Shown in pieces: positions 63,689 to 64,000 of a stretch of 64,000 nucleotides of DNA (its first letter is position 1; every line of letters starts with the position of its first letter). Made by a program: the position numbers and the translations under genes. Source of the DNA: Bog-473 sp963707835 (GTDB lineage: Bacteria; Actinomycetota; Acidimicrobiia; Acidimicrobiales; RAAP-2); the NCBI GenBank assembly GCA_963707835.1, contig CAVPRI010000002.1, forward strand, positions 806,001-870,000, read 5' to 3'. The notes beneath the pieces were generated by a model that did no database searches, was not told the DNA's origin, and saw nothing but the letters and a program-made list of their open reading frames with translations.

Positions 63689-64000
63689 ATGGACGACGCG
63701 ACCGACCGGGCGGCACACAGCGCCCGTGAGCTGGCGCGCCGTACCGGCATCGACCACCACGAGGTCGTGGTGATCCTCGGCAGCGGGCTCACGGAGGCGG
63801 CCGAGATCCTGGCCGGCGGCGCCCATCCGCTGGCGCTCGACACGCTCCCGTTCTTCCCCTCGTACGGCGCCGGCGGGCACCGGCCCCAGGCCTGGTCCAC
63901 GCTCGTCGATGCCCACCGGGTCCTGGTGCTGGGCGGACGCTGCCATCTCTACGAAGGCCACGCGCCGGCCGAGGTGGTGCACCCTCTGCGCATGGCGCTG
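63689..64000 (+). CDS. Purine-nucleoside phosphorylase, 3' end outside window
   Basis: The first 104 residues are present. VVVILGSGLTEAAEIL matches the phosphate-binding start of trimeric-type PNPs (GSGLG-like), GHRPQAWSTLVDAHRVLVLGGRCHLYEGH contains the GRxHxYEGH motif (here in two parts), and the fragment ends in EVVHPLRMAL. The enzyme splits inosine and guanosine with phosphate in purine salvage. The product is probably about 270 residues in full. It is divergent from dtxR. Confidence 0.9.
   Translation, partial: MDDATDRAAHSARELARRTGIDHHEVVVILGSGLTEAAEILAGGAHPLALDTLPFFPSYGAGGHRPQAWSTLVDAHRVLVLGGRCHLYEGHAPAEVVHPLRMAL

Overview
The window is 64 kb of very GC-rich DNA carrying dense chromosomal housekeeping genes. 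It looks like an actinobacterium, most likely an uncultured member of the Acidimicrobiia. That is inferred from an mtrA-mtrB-lpqB-type operon, a class II DAHP synthase, a DtxR/IdeR-type regulator, an actinobacterial-type LexA box, a short class ProRS, a coenzyme F420-type oxidoreductase, and a secreted protein built from 42-residue 'YWLVASDGGIFSFG' repeats of a kind I associate with Acidimicrobiia. I see no tRNA, rRNA, CRISPR array, transposase or prophage.

Layout. 1-9.9 kb (mostly minus): lysine genes dapE-dapD-dapC, then hflX, dapF, miaA, miaB, a divergent lipoprotein, thrB and a D,D-carboxypeptidase. 9.9-12.3 kb: ftsK. 12.4-18.4 kb (plus): three accessory genes, namely a LexA-boxed radical SAM protein, a membrane GGDEF-EAL protein, and an MFS exporter behind a long structured leader with an 8-codon upstream ORF. 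18.4-24 kb (minus): rnj, dapA, a ferritin-like di-iron protein, a zinc-ribbon rhomboid protease and dapB. 24-35.5 kb (minus): the classic rimP-nusA-ylxR-infB-rbfA-truB-ribF-rpsO-pnp-M16 peptidase series. 35.7-46.6 kb (minus): proS, ispG-rseP-dxr-cdsA, frr-pyrH-tsf-rpsB, xerC. 46.7-49.4 kb (plus): mtrA-mtrB-lpqB-like. 49.5-50.7 kb (minus): nadD, a small membrane protein, rsfS. 50.8-53.7 kb (plus): DAHP synthase coupled to the secreted repeat protein. 53.7-64 kb: F420 oxidoreductase-like and YjbR-like genes (divergent), then minus-strand obgE-proB-proA-MoxR-VWA-phosphatase, an amidohydrolase, dtxR, and the start of a purine nucleoside phosphorylase.

How it works together. All six enzymes of the succinylase route from aspartate semialdehyde to meso-diaminopimelate (DapA, B, D, C, E, F) are present, which fits a cell making DAP peptidoglycan and lysine. 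The middle is the transcription/translation/ribosome-maturation core plus the MEP isoprenoid enzymes Dxr and IspG. Many genes overlap by 4 nt (ATGA, GTGA, TTGA), so translational coupling is common. Many operon-leading genes instead have a TAnnnT hexamer 6-8 nt before the start codon, a leaderless-transcript layout, and this signature helped choose starts.

Caveat on sequence quality. Single-base frame breaks occur throughout, and they are extremely dense from about 24.5 to 30.1 kb, where essential genes (pnp, rpsO, ribF, truB) shift frame every 50-200 bases. I treat these as sequencing or assembly errors, not pseudogenes, and annotate the full gene extents.
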